A DNA stretch of 64,000 nucleotides from the NCBI RefSeq assembly GCF_030866765.1, contig NZ_CP133017.1, positions 5,422,501 through 5,486,500 on the forward strand, in the 5' to 3' direction. The position numbers were made by a program, and so were the translations under genes. This stretch comes from Paenibacillus silvisoli. GTDB taxonomy: Bacteria; Bacillota; Bacilli; Paenibacillales; Paenibacillaceae. This document shows, one piece after another, positions 35,394 to 46,101 of the stretch (position 1 is its first letter; each line of letters starts with the position of its first letter). The notes under the pieces were generated by a model. That model saw nothing but the letters and a program-made list of their open reading frames with translations, did not search any database and had not been told where the DNA came from.

Positions 35394-35942
35394 TTATTTC
35401 GCGACCAGGTGCTGGTCGCCCGGCTTCCAGCCGATCGGGCAAAGCCCGCCGGACTGCAACGCCTGCAGCACGCGCAGCGTTTCTTCCACGCTGCGGCCGA
35501 CATTGTTGTGATTCACAACCTGGTACTTTACTTCGCCCTCCGGATCGATGATGAACAGGCCGCGAAGCGCGATGCCCTCCTCTTCGATCAGGACGCCGTA
35601 GTCGCGGGCAACGTTCTTCGTCAGGTCGGAAGCAAGCGGAAAGTTCAGTTGGCCGACGCCGTTGTCGCTGACCGGCGTGTTGATCCAGGCGCGGTGACTA
35701 TGCTTGCTGTCCACGCTGACGCCAAGGATCTCCGCGCCGCTGCCGCTGAATTGACCGGCCGCTTCGCTAAGCGCCCGAATTTCGGTCGGACAAACGAACG
35801 TGAAATCGAGCGGATAGAAGAATAGGACCAGCCATTTGCCTCTGAAATCGGAAAGTGCCGCCGTACTGAAGCCTTGCCCGTTCCCGGTCGCGGTTTCCAT
35901 CGAGAAATCCGGAGCCGGTCGGCCTACCAAACGTTCTGCCAC
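35394..35942 (-). CDS. Peroxiredoxin (AhpC/TSA family)
   Basis: The 182-residue protein has the peroxidatic Cys motif DFTFVCPTEI (near residue 51) and a resolving Cys in SGGLCPIGWKPGDQ near the C-terminus. It is a typical 2-Cys peroxiredoxin that reduces hydrogen peroxide and organic peroxides through thioredoxin or AhpF. Start GTG 35942 has AGGAGGT 8 bases upstream. It is monocistronic, with its own terminator. leuB upstream may read through, since no terminator was seen between them. Confidence 0.92.
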   Translation of the reverse strand: MAERLVGRPAPDFSMETATGNGQGFSTAALSDFRGKWLVLFFYPLDFTFVCPTEIRALSEAAGQFSGSGAEILGVSVDSKHSHRAWINTPVSDNGVGQLNFPLASDLTKNVARDYGVLIEEEGIALRGLFIIDPEGEVKYQVVNHNNVGRSVEETLRVLQALQSGGLCPIGWKPGDQHLVAK

Positions 35943-35993
35943 TATGCCATACCTCCTGCTTAGCTGCGCCGCAATAAAAGTACCGCGGTGCGA

Positions 35994-37073
35994 TTACTTC
36001 TTCATTGCCGCGATGATCAGATCGCCCATCTCGGTCGTGCCGATCGCTTTGCTCTTATCGACCGCGATATCGCCCGTGCGGTGGCCGGCGTCGAGTACGG
36101 ATTTAACCGCATCCTCGATGCATTGAGCCGCTTCCGCGTAGCCGAACGTCAGACGGTACATAAGCGCAACGGAAAGAATCGTCGCGATCGGGTTCGAAAT
36201 GCCTTGTCCCGCAATGTCAGGCGCGGAGCCGTGTACCGGCTCGTACAAGCCGAAGCTGCCTTCGCCGAGCGATGCGGAGGAAAGCATGCCGATGGAACCT
36301 GTGAGCATCGCTGCCTCGTCGCTAATAATATCTCCAAACATGTTCTCCGTTACGATAACGTCGAAGCTGGCCGGACGGCGAAGCAGCTGCATCGCGCAGT
36401 TGTCGACCAGTACGTGCTCCAGCTCAACGTCCGGATACTCCGGAGCGATCCGGTTCACGACTTCGCGCCACAGACGGGACGTTTCCAATACGTTCGCTTT
36501 ATCGACCGACGCCAGCTTCTTGCGGCGGGTACGGGCGATCTCGAAGCCTTGGCGCACGATGCGCTCGACTTCCACGACGTTGTATACGCAAGTATCGACC
36601 GCTTCTTCGCCGTTAGCGCCTTCGCGGCGGAATTTCTCGCCGAAGTAGATGCCGCCAGTCAGCTCGCGCACAACGATCAGGTCTGTGCCTTCAAGCACTT
36701 CAGGCTTCAGCGTCGATGCTTCCATCAAGCAATCGAATACGTTTGCCGGACGGATGTTGGAGAACAAGCCAAGCGCTTTGCGGATGCCGAGAAGGCCGGT
36801 TTCCGGACGAAGCTCCTTCGAGTTGTTGTCCCATTTCGGACCGCCTACCGCGCCAAGCAGAACGGCGTCGGCTTTCTTGCAAATGTCGAGCGTCTCCTGC
36901 GGAAGCGGAGTGCCTTTCTCGTCGATTGCGATACCGCCGAACAAGCCGTGCTCGAATTCGAATTGGAAGCCGAACAGCTCCTCGGTCTTCTTCATTACTT
37001 TGATCGCTTCGCCAACAACCTCCGGTCCAATACCGTCACCGGCGATAACTGCAATTTTTTTCACGTCTGCCAT
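35994..37073 (-). CDS. leuB: 3-isopropylmalate dehydrogenase
   Basis: The 359-residue protein has [14 protein letters not shown] at the N-terminus, the NAD-linked [11 protein letters not shown] motif, the substrate-binding region [16 protein letters not shown], and [17 protein letters not shown] with metal-binding Asp. It catalyses the oxidative decarboxylation step in leucine biosynthesis. ATG 37073 is preferred, with AAAGGAGAGG about 10 bases upstream. It has its own promoter at 37141-37169. Two regulatory genes separate it from leuA. Confidence 0.95.
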   Translation of the reverse strand: MADVKKIAVIAGDGIGPEVVGEAIKVMKKTEELFGFQFEFEHGLFGGIAIDEKGTPLPQETLDICKKADAVLLGAVGGPKWDNNSKELRPETGLLGIRKALGLFSNIRPANVFDCLMEASTLKPEVLEGTDLIVVRELTGGIYFGEKFRREGANGEEAVDTCVYNVVEVERIVRQGFEIARTRRKKLASVDKANVLETSRLWREVVNRIAPEYPDVELEHVLVDNCAMQLLRRPASFDVIVTENMFGDIISDEAAMLTGSIGMLSSASLGEGSFGLYEPVHGSAPDIAGQGISNPIATILSVALMYRLTFGYAEAAQCIEDAVKSVLDAGHRTGDIAVDKSKAIGTTEMGDLIIAAMKK

Positions 37074-37140
37074 GGATGATTGCCTCTCCTTTATGAAGGA
37101 CATAAGCCGCCCTTTGATTATGGTTCTCAGTCTACACATA

Positions 37141-37169
37141 GTTGTACCACACCAAGCCGATATTGACAA
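37141..37169 (-). promoter_or_regulatory. Candidate sigma-A promoter for leuB
   Basis: On the minus strand, TTGTCA (37164-37169) and TACAAC (37141-37146) are exactly 17 bases apart. The region lies 68 bases upstream of the start codon. Confidence 0.6.
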
Positions 37170-37239
37170 AGATATGAAAGCTATGACTTTTATAGGCTGA
37201 GCGAATAAGCCTCACCGCCGGCGAAGGCGGGATGGATCC

Positions 37240-37899
37240 TTAAAACAAATCGTGATCCTTCGCCCGCTGCGCCGCTTCTTTACTGCTCTTCCCGCCGAGC
37301 TTCCGCAAAATATTGTTCACATGGTTTTTCACTGTACGCAGCGAGAGAAACGACTTCTCCGCGATTTGCGTCTGGCTGAAGCCATCGTGAATCATCGATA
37401 GCAGCTGCACCTCGGAAGGCGTCAGCATCCGCTTGAACTTATCGGCTTCATAGTCGCGCTCGAGCTTCTTCAGACGCCGGAATTCCTCCAGCATCAGCCG
37501 CGCCGCTGCCCCGTCGATCGCGGAGCGGTCCTCCGCCGCTTTTCGCACCGCCGCCGGAATGGAGGCGAAGTCCGACTTCACCAGGTAGTTCACCGCTCCC
37601 GCCCGGAACGCCTCCACGACGAAAGCCCGATCCTCCATCGAGGTCAGCATAATAATGCGCGCGCCGGAATCGACCGACAGCTCCGCAGCGAGCCGCAGCC
37701 CCTCCGGACTGTCCGCCAGCATGATGTCGAGCAAAATAACGTCCGGCTTCTTCTCCGCCACGACGGCCAGCGCCGCTTCCGCATGATCCGCTTCGCCGAC
37801 GACCGTCAGATCCGGCTCGTTATTGAGATAGGCGGCCAGCCCTCTGCGCCAATCCGGGTCGTCCTCCACTAGCACGATCGCAATCGTTTGTCCGCTCAT
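37240..37899 (-). CDS. NarL/LuxR-family response regulator
   Basis: The 219-residue protein has a receiver domain (VLVEDDPDWRRG, phosphoacceptor Asp58 in VILLDIM) and a C-terminal LuxR HTH (TPSEVQLLSMIHDGFSQTQIA, then SLRTVKNHVNNILRKLG). The start codon overlaps the kinase stop by 4 bases, so translation is coupled. Targets cannot be read from the sequence. It sits between leuA and leuB but shows no link to leucine metabolism. Confidence 0.9.
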   Translation of the reverse strand: MSGQTIAIVLVEDDPDWRRGLAAYLNNEPDLTVVGEADHAEAALAVVAEKKPDVILLDIMLADSPEGLRLAAELSVDSGARIIMLTSMEDRAFVVEAFRAGAVNYLVKSDFASIPAAVRKAAEDRSAIDGAAARLMLEEFRRLKKLERDYEADKFKRMLTPSEVQLLSMIHDGFSQTQIAEKSFLSLRTVKNHVNNILRKLGGKSSKEAAQRAKDHDLF

Positions 37900-39260
37900 C
37901 CTCTACGCTCCTTTGCCCGTTTGACCGCTTTAAAATGAAACCGTACCGCCGTTCCGGCGCCAGCCTCGCTGCTAATGCGCAGCTCGCCGCCCTGGCGGCT
38001 CATCAGCTGCGCGCAGTACGCGAGCCCTAAGCCGAAATTCATCGACTTGCCGCTCTTCGTCGTGAAGAACGGCTCGATCACCTTTCGCAGATGCTCGCGA
38101 TCGATCCCGCTTCCCGTGTCCGCGATCTCGATCGTGCTTCCCCGCCGGCCGCCGATGATCGTGACGGTAAGAATGCCGCCGACTTGCATCGCATCGACCG
38201 CATTTTGCAGCACATTGTGGATCGCCTCCATCGTCTGCTCCGCATCCGCGACGGCGGCCGCTTCCTCGTCGAAGCGCGTCGTTACGGCAATGCCGCGCGC
38301 AGCCGTTTGCTCCTCCAGCGCCGCAAGCTGAACGCGCACCAGCTCCGCCAGCTTCACCTCGCGCAGCTGCAGACGCAGCTCCTGCGTCCGTTCGTGGACG
38401 CTGCGGATCATCGCTTCGATATGCCCCGCCGCCGTGCCGATCACCTTCAGATCCGCTCGAAGCTCCTCGTTCGCTCCCGCGTCGCGGCTGATTTTATCGG
38501 CGAACAGCTTGATTTTGCCGATATCGTTCTTGATCGCGTGGTTCAGCATCGCCGTCCCGCTCGTAATGGCGCGCAAGGAGTAGTTCAGCTGGCGGCGCTC
38601 GATGAGCAGCTGCACGCCGAGAAAGCCGAAATTAAACAGCGCGAACACGAAGATGACGAAAGCGATGCTGATCGGCCAGACGTTATAGCGCCATAGTCCA
38701 TAAAGGCCGAACAGCGGCATGATGAAATTCATCGTGAGCGCGATCAGAACGGCCGGCAGCACGGCGATCACAAGCACCGTATGCGCGCGCCGTTCCGCCG
38801 GATGGACCAGCGGCTTGGTCAGCAGCAATAAAGCACCCAGCAGCATGTACGGAATCGCCCATACAGCCAAAATATTGTAGTGCACCGGATACGACTCCGC
38901 GATCGGCAGCGCCAGCATGCCTAACGGCAGCACAGCCGCCATCGCCGGCAAGCGTCGTGCCAGCATCGAGGGAACTCGCTCCGTGTTATAGGCGGCCCCG
39001 AAGCAAAGGAACCCATAGGGCAAACCGTAATAACTCGTCCACGAACAGCCGCGCTGGATGACCCGCAGCACACGCTCGCCCTGCGCATCGATATCCTCCT
39101 GCGCCAGCAGCGTCGTGATCCAGCCCTCCAGCACGGATGCAAGCGCCCCCATGCCGCCGCAAAACGCGACCAAGCTGAGCCACCGCCCCGCTGCGTTTCC
39201 CTTATTCGTCACGGCGAGCAGCGCGGCCGTAATCCATAGCACAATCCAAACAACCAGCAT
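37896..39260 (-). CDS. Membrane sensor histidine kinase paired with the NarL-type regulator
   Basis: The protein from ATG 39260 has about 454 residues. The first 220 hold about seven transmembrane segments. The phosphoacceptor motif is LNHAIKNDIGKIKLF (His241), an H-box variant. The ATPase domain shows IHNVLQNAVDAM, IADTGSGID, FFTTKSGKSMNFGLGLAYC. GGGGGAA lies upstream of the start. The multi-helix N-terminus has no known sensor motif. The gene is read from an extended -10 promoter after the leuA terminator. Confidence 0.88.
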   Translation of the reverse strand: MLVVWIVLWITAALLAVTNKGNAAGRWLSLVAFCGGMGALASVLEGWITTLLAQEDIDAQGERVLRVIQRGCSWTSYYGLPYGFLCFGAAYNTERVPSMLARRLPAMAAVLPLGMLALPIAESYPVHYNILAVWAIPYMLLGALLLLTKPLVHPAERRAHTVLVIAVLPAVLIALTMNFIMPLFGLYGLWRYNVWPISIAFVIFVFALFNFGFLGVQLLIERRQLNYSLRAITSGTAMLNHAIKNDIGKIKLFADKISRDAGANEELRADLKVIGTAAGHIEAMIRSVHERTQELRLQLREVKLAELVRVQLAALEEQTAARGIAVTTRFDEEAAAVADAEQTMEAIHNVLQNAVDAMQVGGILTVTIIGGRRGSTIEIADTGSGIDREHLRKVIEPFFTTKSGKSMNFGLGLAYCAQLMSRQGGELRISSEAGAGTAVRFHFKAVKRAKERRG

Positions 39261-39314
39261 GCGTTCAACGTTCCCCCAATCGGCACCGCCTGCAACGATG
39301 TCGATTTTTTCTAT

Positions 39315-39323
39315 ATTATAGCA
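39315..39323 (-). promoter_or_regulatory. Extended -10 promoter for the two-component operon
   Basis: TGCTATAAT on the minus strand (-10 core at 39315-39320) fits an extended -10 element. No clear -35 box is visible. Confidence 0.5.
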
Positions 39324-39347
39324 TGGTCTTCCACAAGGATTGCCATT

Positions 39348-39392
39348 AAAAAAACGCCCCGGCAAACCGTTAACAATCGGTCGCCGGAGCGT
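39348..39392 (-). terminator. Terminator of leuA
   Basis: A stem built from GACGCTCCGG and CCGGGGCGT half-sites is followed by seven T residues on the minus strand. It ends the ilv-leuA transcript before the two-component genes. Confidence 0.85.
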
Positions 39393-39407
39393 CTTTATCG
39401 CTTAGCT

Positions 39408-40952
39408 TTAGATCAAGCTCATTTTGTCGCGGCGGCCCGGGGACTTCCGCTTCTCCACGAGACGGTTCAGCGCATCGATGTATGCGCGCGCGCTCGCTTC
39501 AAGAATATCCGTGCTCAGGCCGCGGCCTTGCGCGGATACTTCATCCTGCTTCAGCACGACATGCACTTCGCCGAGCGCATCTTTACCATGCGAAACGGAT
39601 TTGATGGAGTAGTCCTCCAGCTCCACCGATTCAGCTGTCAGCGCATCGATGGCGTTGTAGATTGCATCGACGGAGCCATTGCCCTCTGCCGATTGCTCCT
39701 TCACTTCGCCTTCCGCAACGCGAACGCGAATCGTTGCGCTTGGCACCGATTGGTTGCCGTAGTGTACTTGGATCGTCTCCAGCGCGTACACTTCCGGCGT
39801 GTCCGTCAGCTTCTCTTCGAGCATCGCGCGAATGTCCTCGTCCATGACGTTCTTCTTCTTGTCCGCCAGGTCTTTGAACTTCGCGAACGCCGCGTTCACC
39901 GCTTCGTCGTCCAGCTCGTAGCCCATATCGATCAGCTTCTCGCGGAACGCCGCGCGTCCGGAGTGCTTGCCGAGGACAAGCTTGGAATCCCGCAGGCCGA
40001 TCGTCTCCGGAGAAATGATTTCGTACGTCGTTTTCTCCTTGAGCATGCCGTCCTGGTGGATGCCGGACTCATGCGCAAACGCGTTCGCGCCTACGATCGC
40101 CTTGTTGCCCGGAACGACCATGCCGGTCAGCTTGCTCACGAGACGGCTCGTCTTCGCGATTTCTTTCAGGTTCAACGTCGTCGTTGCGCCGAACAGATCG
40201 CCGCGCGTCGCAAGCGCCATCGCCACTTCTTCGATCGCGGTGTTGCCCGCGCGTTCGCCGATGCCGTTGATGGTGCCTTCGATTTGGTCCGCGCCGTTCA
40301 GTATCGCCGCAAGCGCATTCGCGGTCGCCAAGCCGAGATCGTCATGGCAGTGCGCGCTCAGCTGGATTTTCTCGATGCCCGGCACTTGCTCCTTGAGCGT
40401 CTTGAAAATATTGCCGAACTCCGCAGGCGTCATGTAGCCGACCGTATCCGGAATGTTCACGACCGTCGCGCCGGCGCGAATCGCCATGTCCGTTACTTGG
40501 CACAGGAAGTCCAGCTCGGTACGGCCCGCATCCTCCGGCGAAAATTCGATTTTGCTAAAATATTGCTTCGCGTAGCGGATCGCGCGCTCGGCCGTTTCCA
40601 GCACCTGCTCCTTCTCCATGCGCAGCTTATGCTTGCGGTGGATCGGGGAAGTCGCCAGGAACAGATGCAAGCAAGGATCCTGCGCATCCTTCAGCGCTTC
40701 GCGCGCCGCGTCGATATCCTGCTCGCGGGAGCGCGACAGGCCGATGACCGTCGCGTTTTTCACTGCGCGCGCAACGGCGTTCACCGCTGCAAGGTCGCCC
40801 GGGGACGCAGCCGGGAAGCCGGCCTCGATCCGATCCACGCCCAGCCGTTCCAGCTGATACGCGATCTCGAGCTTTTCCTTCGTGTTCAGGTTAACCCCCG
40901 GAGATTGCTCGCCGTCACGAAGCGTCGTATCGAAAATATAAATTTTGCGCAT
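39408..40952 (-). CDS. leuA: 2-isopropylmalate synthase
   Basis: The 514-residue protein begins with [18 protein letters not shown], which carries the metal and acetyl-CoA site. [14 protein letters not shown] gives the His-x-His metal ligands, and [17 protein letters not shown] is a further family block. The C-terminal regulatory domain (about 395-500) binds leucine for feedback inhibition. It starts the leucine branch from 2-ketoisovalerate. It lies 140 bases after ilvC, with a hairpin between them. Confidence 0.95.
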   Translation of the reverse strand: MRKIYIFDTTLRDGEQSPGVNLNTKEKLEIAYQLERLGVDRIEAGFPAASPGDLAAVNAVARAVKNATVIGLSRSREQDIDAAREALKDAQDPCLHLFLATSPIHRKHKLRMEKEQVLETAERAIRYAKQYFSKIEFSPEDAGRTELDFLCQVTDMAIRAGATVVNIPDTVGYMTPAEFGNIFKTLKEQVPGIEKIQLSAHCHDDLGLATANALAAILNGADQIEGTINGIGERAGNTAIEEVAMALATRGDLFGATTTLNLKEIAKTSRLVSKLTGMVVPGNKAIVGANAFAHESGIHQDGMLKEKTTYEIISPETIGLRDSKLVLGKHSGRAAFREKLIDMGYELDDEAVNAAFAKFKDLADKKKNVMDEDIRAMLEEKLTDTPEVYALETIQVHYGNQSVPSATIRVRVAEGEVKEQSAEGNGSVDAIYNAIDALTAESVELEDYSIKSVSHGKDALGEVHVVLKQDEVSAQGRGLSTDILEASARAYIDALNRLVEKRKSPGRRDKMSLI

Positions 40953-40993
40953 TTGTCACACCTCGGACTTCAAGAATATTCCCGGATAGCGAA

Positions 40994-41033
40994 ACGGCCC
41001 TGACGCCTCCATGAATGGAGACGCAGGGACCGG
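40994..41033 (-). other. Intercistronic hairpin between ilvC and leuA
   Basis: CCCTG-CG-CTCCAT pairs with ATGGAG-CG-CAGGG in a stem of about 15 pairs with one bulge. Only TTTC follows on the minus strand, so it may be an mRNA processing or stabilising stem rather than a full terminator. Confidence 0.5.
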
Positions 41034-41092
41034 TCGCTGTATCCGGGCACGCATGTTGCTAGTCTATGACCGGTTACACGGTTAAACCCGTA

Positions 41093-42106
<1,014 letters not shown>

Positions 42107-42276
42107 TTAACCCTTTTGAGCGGGTGTTACAGGAGGGACCTTCGACAGCCGCAGCCTTGCCTCAAGGCGCTTCCCCCGCGTTTCCCTCGCTCTAACCCCC
42201 GCCCAAAAGCGGTGTTGACCTGTTGTTCAAGCCTGAAGAATCTTCCTTGCCTTTGCGTTGTTACCCTATGAACTAG

Positions 42277-42765
42277 TTATCTAGCGTTTCCGCGGACCAT
42301 GGCCGTAACGCCCGTGCGAGACAGCTCGCGAATGCCGTATGGCTTCATGAGTTCGATCATCGCATCGATTTTGTCGGTATCGCCGACGACTTGCACCATG
42401 AGGGAAGTCGTGCCGATATCAACGACAGCGGCGCGGAACGTTTCGACGACGCCCAATATTTCGGGACGCGCCCCCGGATCCGCATTGACCTTGATCAGCG
42501 CGAGCTCGCGGCCAACCATCGGATTGGCGCTCAAATCGACGACTTTGATGACGTCGATCAGCTTGTACAGCTGCTTGGTGACTTGCTCAAGCATTTTGTC
42601 ATCGCCGGTGGTGACGATGACCATCCGGGACAAGCCGGTTTCCTCGCTTGTCCCGACGGTGATGCTTTCGATATTGAAGCCGCGGCGTCCGAACAATCCG
42701 GATACGCGCTGGAGGACGCCTGGCTGATCGTTTACGAGAACGGCTACTGTATGTCTCTTCATCAT
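42277..42765 (-). CDS. ilvN: Acetolactate synthase small subunit
   Basis: The 162-residue regulatory subunit has an N-terminal ACT domain (HTVAVLVNDQPGVLQRVSGL) followed by a second ACT-like part (VVETFRAAVVDIGTTSLMVQ). It binds valine and adjusts the catalytic IlvB subunit. The start overlaps ilvB by 4 bases, giving equal stoichiometry through coupling. Confidence 0.95.
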   Translation of the reverse strand: MMKRHTVAVLVNDQPGVLQRVSGLFGRRGFNIESITVGTSEETGLSRMVIVTTGDDKMLEQVTKQLYKLIDVIKVVDLSANPMVGRELALIKVNADPGARPEILGVVETFRAAVVDIGTTSLMVQVVGDTDKIDAMIELMKPYGIRELSRTGVTAMVRGNAR

Positions 42766-44507
42766 TCGGTATCCCCCATCAGCATTTGGTCAATCGTGGA
42801 GCCTTGCGTAACCATCGGATACACGTTCTCGTGCTTCCGAACGACGAACTCCACTACCGCAGGTCCCGGGTGATTCATCGCTTCCTGCCACACGGCGCGG
42901 GCGTCTTCTTTATTGGAAGCGCGGAATCCGCGTACGCCGTAAGCTTCAGCCAATTTCACGAAATCCGGGCTGCCGGAGAGGTCGATGTGGCTGTAACGGT
43001 TGTCGTAGATAAGCTCCTGCCATTGACGAACCATGCCGAGCACTTGGTTGTTGATGATAACGACTTTGACCGGGATGTTGTTGATTGCGCAAATCGCAAG
43101 CTCTTGCGCGCACATTTGCATGCCGCCGTCGCCGTTGATCGAGATAACGAGGCGATCCTGGTTCGCCATTTGCGCGCCGATCGCGGACGGGAATCCGAAG
43201 CCCATCGTGCCAAGGCCGCCGGACGTTACCCACGAACGCGGCTTGTTGAACTTGTAGTACTGCGCCGCCCACATTTGGTGCTGGCCTACGTCCGTCGTCA
43301 CGATCGCTTCGCCGTTCGTTTCCTCATAGAGCATCTCGATAACCCATTGCGGCTTCAGCTCGTCTTCGGAATCGTTGTATTTGTACGGCTTCTCCTTGCA
43401 GGAGGCAGCAAGCTGCGCCCGCCATGCATCGGCCTTCTCCGCGTATTTCACTTCTTTGTTTGCCATTTGAAGCACGGACTTTACGTCGCCGACGATTGGA
43501 ATATCGGTCGGTACGTTTTTGCCGATTTCCGCCGGATCGATATCGATGTGAACGATCTTCGCTTTCGGCGCGAAGCCGGACAGCTTGCCCGTCACGCGGT
43601 CGTCGAAGCGCGCCCCGATATTGATCAGCAGATCCGCTTCCTGAATGGAGGTATTCGCTGTATAGGTGCCGTGCATGCCCGGCATACCGAGCCAGAGCTC
43701 TTCGCCGCTTGGGAAAGCGCCGAGTCCGAGCAAGGTCGTCGTAATCGGAATGCCCGACTTTTTAATAAATTCGAACAATTCTTCATGCGCGCCGGAGTAA
43801 ACGACGCCGCCGCCGGCAAGTACGATAGGACGCTCGGCTTCGGTAATCGCTTTGAGCATTTTGTCGACTTGCAGCTTATTCGGCGTAACCGTCGGGTTAT
43901 AGCCGCGGATGCTCACTTCCGTAACCGGCTCGAACAGCGCCAGCTCTGCGGAAACATCCTTCGGAATATCGATCAGGACCGGACCTTTGCGGCCGGTATT
44001 GGCGATATGGAACGCCTCATGAATGATGCGCGGCAGATCCGCTGCCTTGCGCACGAGGTAGCTGTGCTTCGTAATCGGCATCGTGATGCCGGTAATGTCC
44101 GCTTCTTGGAAAGCATCCGTACCGATCAAGGTCGTCGCTACGTTGCCGGTGATGACGACAAGCGGCACCGAGTCCATATACGCAGTTGCGATCCCTGTGA
44201 CGAGGTTCGTAGCTCCCGGTCCCGATGTTGCGATACATACGCCAACTTTCCCGCTAGCCCGCGCATAGCCGTCGGCCGCATGAATGGCGCCTTGCTCGTG
44301 ACGGGTCAGCAGATGCTGAAAGTCCGAAAATCCATGCATGGCATCATAAATGTACAACACAGCTCCGCCCGGATAGCCGAATACGCACTCCACATCCTCC
44401 AGCACCAAGCTGCGAAGCAAAATTTCTGAGCCGGTAATGACCTCCGGTTTTCTCAGGCTTTCCATAATCTCTTCTTTTGACCTTAACGTTGCATGTTGAG
44501 CGACCAT
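42762..44507 (-). CDS. ilvB: Acetolactate synthase large subunit
   Basis: The 581-residue thiamine pyrophosphate enzyme has VFGYPGGAVLYIYDAM with the catalytic Glu region following in RHEQGAIHAADGYARA. The TPP-magnesium motif GDGGMQMCAQELAICAINN lies near residue 450. It condenses pyruvate with pyruvate or 2-ketobutyrate, the first shared step of branched-chain amino acid synthesis. GGGAGG precedes ATG 44507. It is the first gene of the T-box operon. Confidence 0.96.
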   Translation of the reverse strand: MVAQHATLRSKEEIMESLRKPEVITGSEILLRSLVLEDVECVFGYPGGAVLYIYDAMHGFSDFQHLLTRHEQGAIHAADGYARASGKVGVCIATSGPGATNLVTGIATAYMDSVPLVVITGNVATTLIGTDAFQEADITGITMPITKHSYLVRKAADLPRIIHEAFHIANTGRKGPVLIDIPKDVSAELALFEPVTEVSIRGYNPTVTPNKLQVDKMLKAITEAERPIVLAGGGVVYSGAHEELFEFIKKSGIPITTTLLGLGAFPSGEELWLGMPGMHGTYTANTSIQEADLLINIGARFDDRVTGKLSGFAPKAKIVHIDIDPAEIGKNVPTDIPIVGDVKSVLQMANKEVKYAEKADAWRAQLAASCKEKPYKYNDSEDELKPQWVIEMLYEETNGEAIVTTDVGQHQMWAAQYYKFNKPRSWVTSGGLGTMGFGFPSAIGAQMANQDRLVISINGDGGMQMCAQELAICAINNIPVKVVIINNQVLGMVRQWQELIYDNRYSHIDLSGSPDFVKLAEAYGVRGFRASNKEDARAVWQEAMNHPGPAVVEFVVRKHENVYPMVTQGSTIDQMLMGDTE

Positions 44508-44569
44508 TAAGTCGTCCTCCCTTCCTAGGTAAACGAGTCGTCACCGCCCATCGGACGGTGCAATAAAAT

Positions 44570-44895
44570 CAAAAAAACCTTCCGCCGCCAGACGCTCATC
44601 GCGTCTAGGGACGAAAGGTTTAGCTTCCGTGGTACCACCCAATTGTATTATACGCCTCACAGCGCATAACCTCATAAGGTAAGAACGAACATCCATCGTT
44701 CAAACCTTGACACCATAACGTGTGCCTTACGATTTCCCCTAATACGATCAGTGAAGAACTTTTCAGGGAAACAGCTCCGAGGTGAGCTCGTTGGAAAGGG
44801 ATTTTGGCGTCGGTTGCAGCAGATCCGACCGCTCTCTGGAGCAAAAGAGCCCTTAACACTTCGTCCTCTTCATAGCCGTTGACTTATTAGCTTAT
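44570..44895 (-). ncRNA. T-box leader of the ilv-leu operon
   Basis: On the minus strand, the T-box sequence GGGTGGTACCACGG is at about 44625-44640. It is followed by a terminator stem (AACCTTTCGTC with GGCGGAAGGTT, then seven T) at about 44572-44618. The AGAGAG motif of Stem I is in CCAGAGAGCGGTCGG near 44830. An uncharged tRNA should stabilise the antiterminator and allow ilvB transcription. I could not fix the specifier codon by eye, but a branched-chain amino acid is expected. Confidence 0.88.
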
Positions 44896-44900
44896 CGTTT

Positions 44901-44929
44901 ATTATATTCGTCGCATATTCATTCGTCAA
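44901..44929 (-). promoter_or_regulatory. Sigma-A promoter of the ilv-leu operon
   Basis: On the minus strand, TTGACG (44924-44929) and TATAAT (44901-44906) are exactly 17 bases apart, just upstream of the T-box leader. Confidence 0.88.
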
Positions 44930-45041
44930 GAACTAGGTTAAGCATAATTATAAAAAGTTATGTATAACCAGATTTTAGGCGCGCGCCTCCATTGTCCGCT
45001 TCATAGAATGTAGCATCATGCGCAAAGAAAGCGGGATGCTT

Positions 45042-45485
45042 ATGATTCGAGCAAGGATTGCACGAACCGATGACGATGAAATTATCCGCTTAATCAAAAC
45101 CGAGCTTATACCGCTCTCCTACACGGCATCGCCAAGGGATGCGCAGACGATGCGCGAGCTTCCGAGGCGGTTAAGCGACGGCGTGTCCTTAGTATATTCA
45201 CGATCGAAGCGAAGCATTCCGCTAGGGTTCATCCATTACTACCTGCGAGGCGAAATGCTGCTCTACGACATGCTGGTCGTCCACCCGCGGCACCGGGACA
45301 AAAAAATCGGCACGAAGCTGATGACCAAAGCGGAGGAGCAGGCCAAGGAGAACGGCTGCCGGATCGGCCGCTTGTTCGTCGACGAAGGAAATCCGAAAGC
45401 CCAGCGGCTGTACACGCGGCTGGGCTTTCAGACGATCCGGTACGTTCATGAAGTACGCTGCTACGAAATGGTCAAAATGTTATGA
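45042..45485 (+). CDS. GNAT family N-acetyltransferase
   Basis: The 147-residue protein has the GNAT acetyl-CoA site in VHPRHRDKKIGTKLMTKAEE and the late strand-helix GNPKAQRLYTRLGF. The start is ATG 45042, with GCGGGA a few bases upstream. An in-frame ATG at 45018 lacks a site. The substrate is not evident. It is convergent with the Gly-rich protein gene. Confidence 0.85.
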   Translation: MIRARIARTDDDEIIRLIKTELIPLSYTASPRDAQTMRELPRRLSDGVSLVYSRSKRSIPLGFIHYYLRGEMLLYDMLVVHPRHRDKKIGTKLMTKAEEQAKENGCRIGRLFVDEGNPKAQRLYTRLGFQTIRYVHEVRCYEMVKML

Positions 45486-45519
45486 CGGAATTGGCCGCCG
45501 GATCGCGCTGGCTTACGGA

Positions 45520-45900
45520 TTAATAAAACGGCGTATTGTTGTAGCCGCCGCCGATGCCGCCGATTCCCTGACAGCCGCAGCCGCCACCGAAATCGCCGCC
45601 TGGGTAGCCGCCTGGATAACCTCCCGGAAAGCCGCCCGGATAGCCTCCAAAACCGCCTCCAAAGCCGAAGCCGCCAAAACCAAAGCCTCCTGCGAACAGA
45701 CCGATCGCAAGCAGGTCGAATAGAACGAGCGGAATAATTGCTCTAGTTTGCGCGTCCTTGCCATTGCTCATCGGCATAATTTGCAATTGATTGTTATGGG
45801 CGCGAACGAGTTTGCCGGTTACGACCGAACCGTCTTTGCGGACCGCATAGACGTTTTTGCCGACCATCTTCTGAACTTGTTCTTTGGTCACGCGTTGCAT
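45520..45900 (-). CDS. Small Gly-rich protein with YPGG repeats
   Basis: The 126-residue protein from ATG 45900 (GAGGAGGG upstream) has two parts. The basic N-terminal part (RVTKEQVQKMVGKNVYAVR) reads like a small SH3-like or LSm-like barrel. A short hydrophobic stretch (IIPLVLFDLLAIGLFAGG) follows, then a tail made of Gly, Phe and Tyr with GGYPGG, GGFPGG and GGYPGG units and a late GGGCGCQG. It resembles spore-coat or surface proteins of low complexity, but I cannot name it. Confidence 0.7.
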   Translation of the reverse strand: MQRVTKEQVQKMVGKNVYAVRKDGSVVTGKLVRAHNNQLQIMPMSNGKDAQTRAIIPLVLFDLLAIGLFAGGFGFGGFGFGGGFGGYPGGFPGGYPGGYPGGDFGGGCGCQGIGGIGGGYNNTPFY

Positions 45901-46101
45901 AAGGATTTCCCTCCTCACTTTAGCATACAATGCTTGTGCTCAGCCTTCGGGGATAAACGGCCTTATCCGGCAGTTGTCCCGAAGGTATAAACGGCGTTGT
46001 CCTATACTCTATTCGCTAGCAACAGATTGCGATTGTACCGATGTCCCTGTGACGGCAAACTAATTCGCGAAAATGATAGACGTATTTGCGCCGATCGCAA
46101 C

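Noticed and set aside
39528-41003. Plus-strand frame opposite leuA
   Set aside because: leuA is complete and conserved on the minus strand. The plus frame has no family motif.
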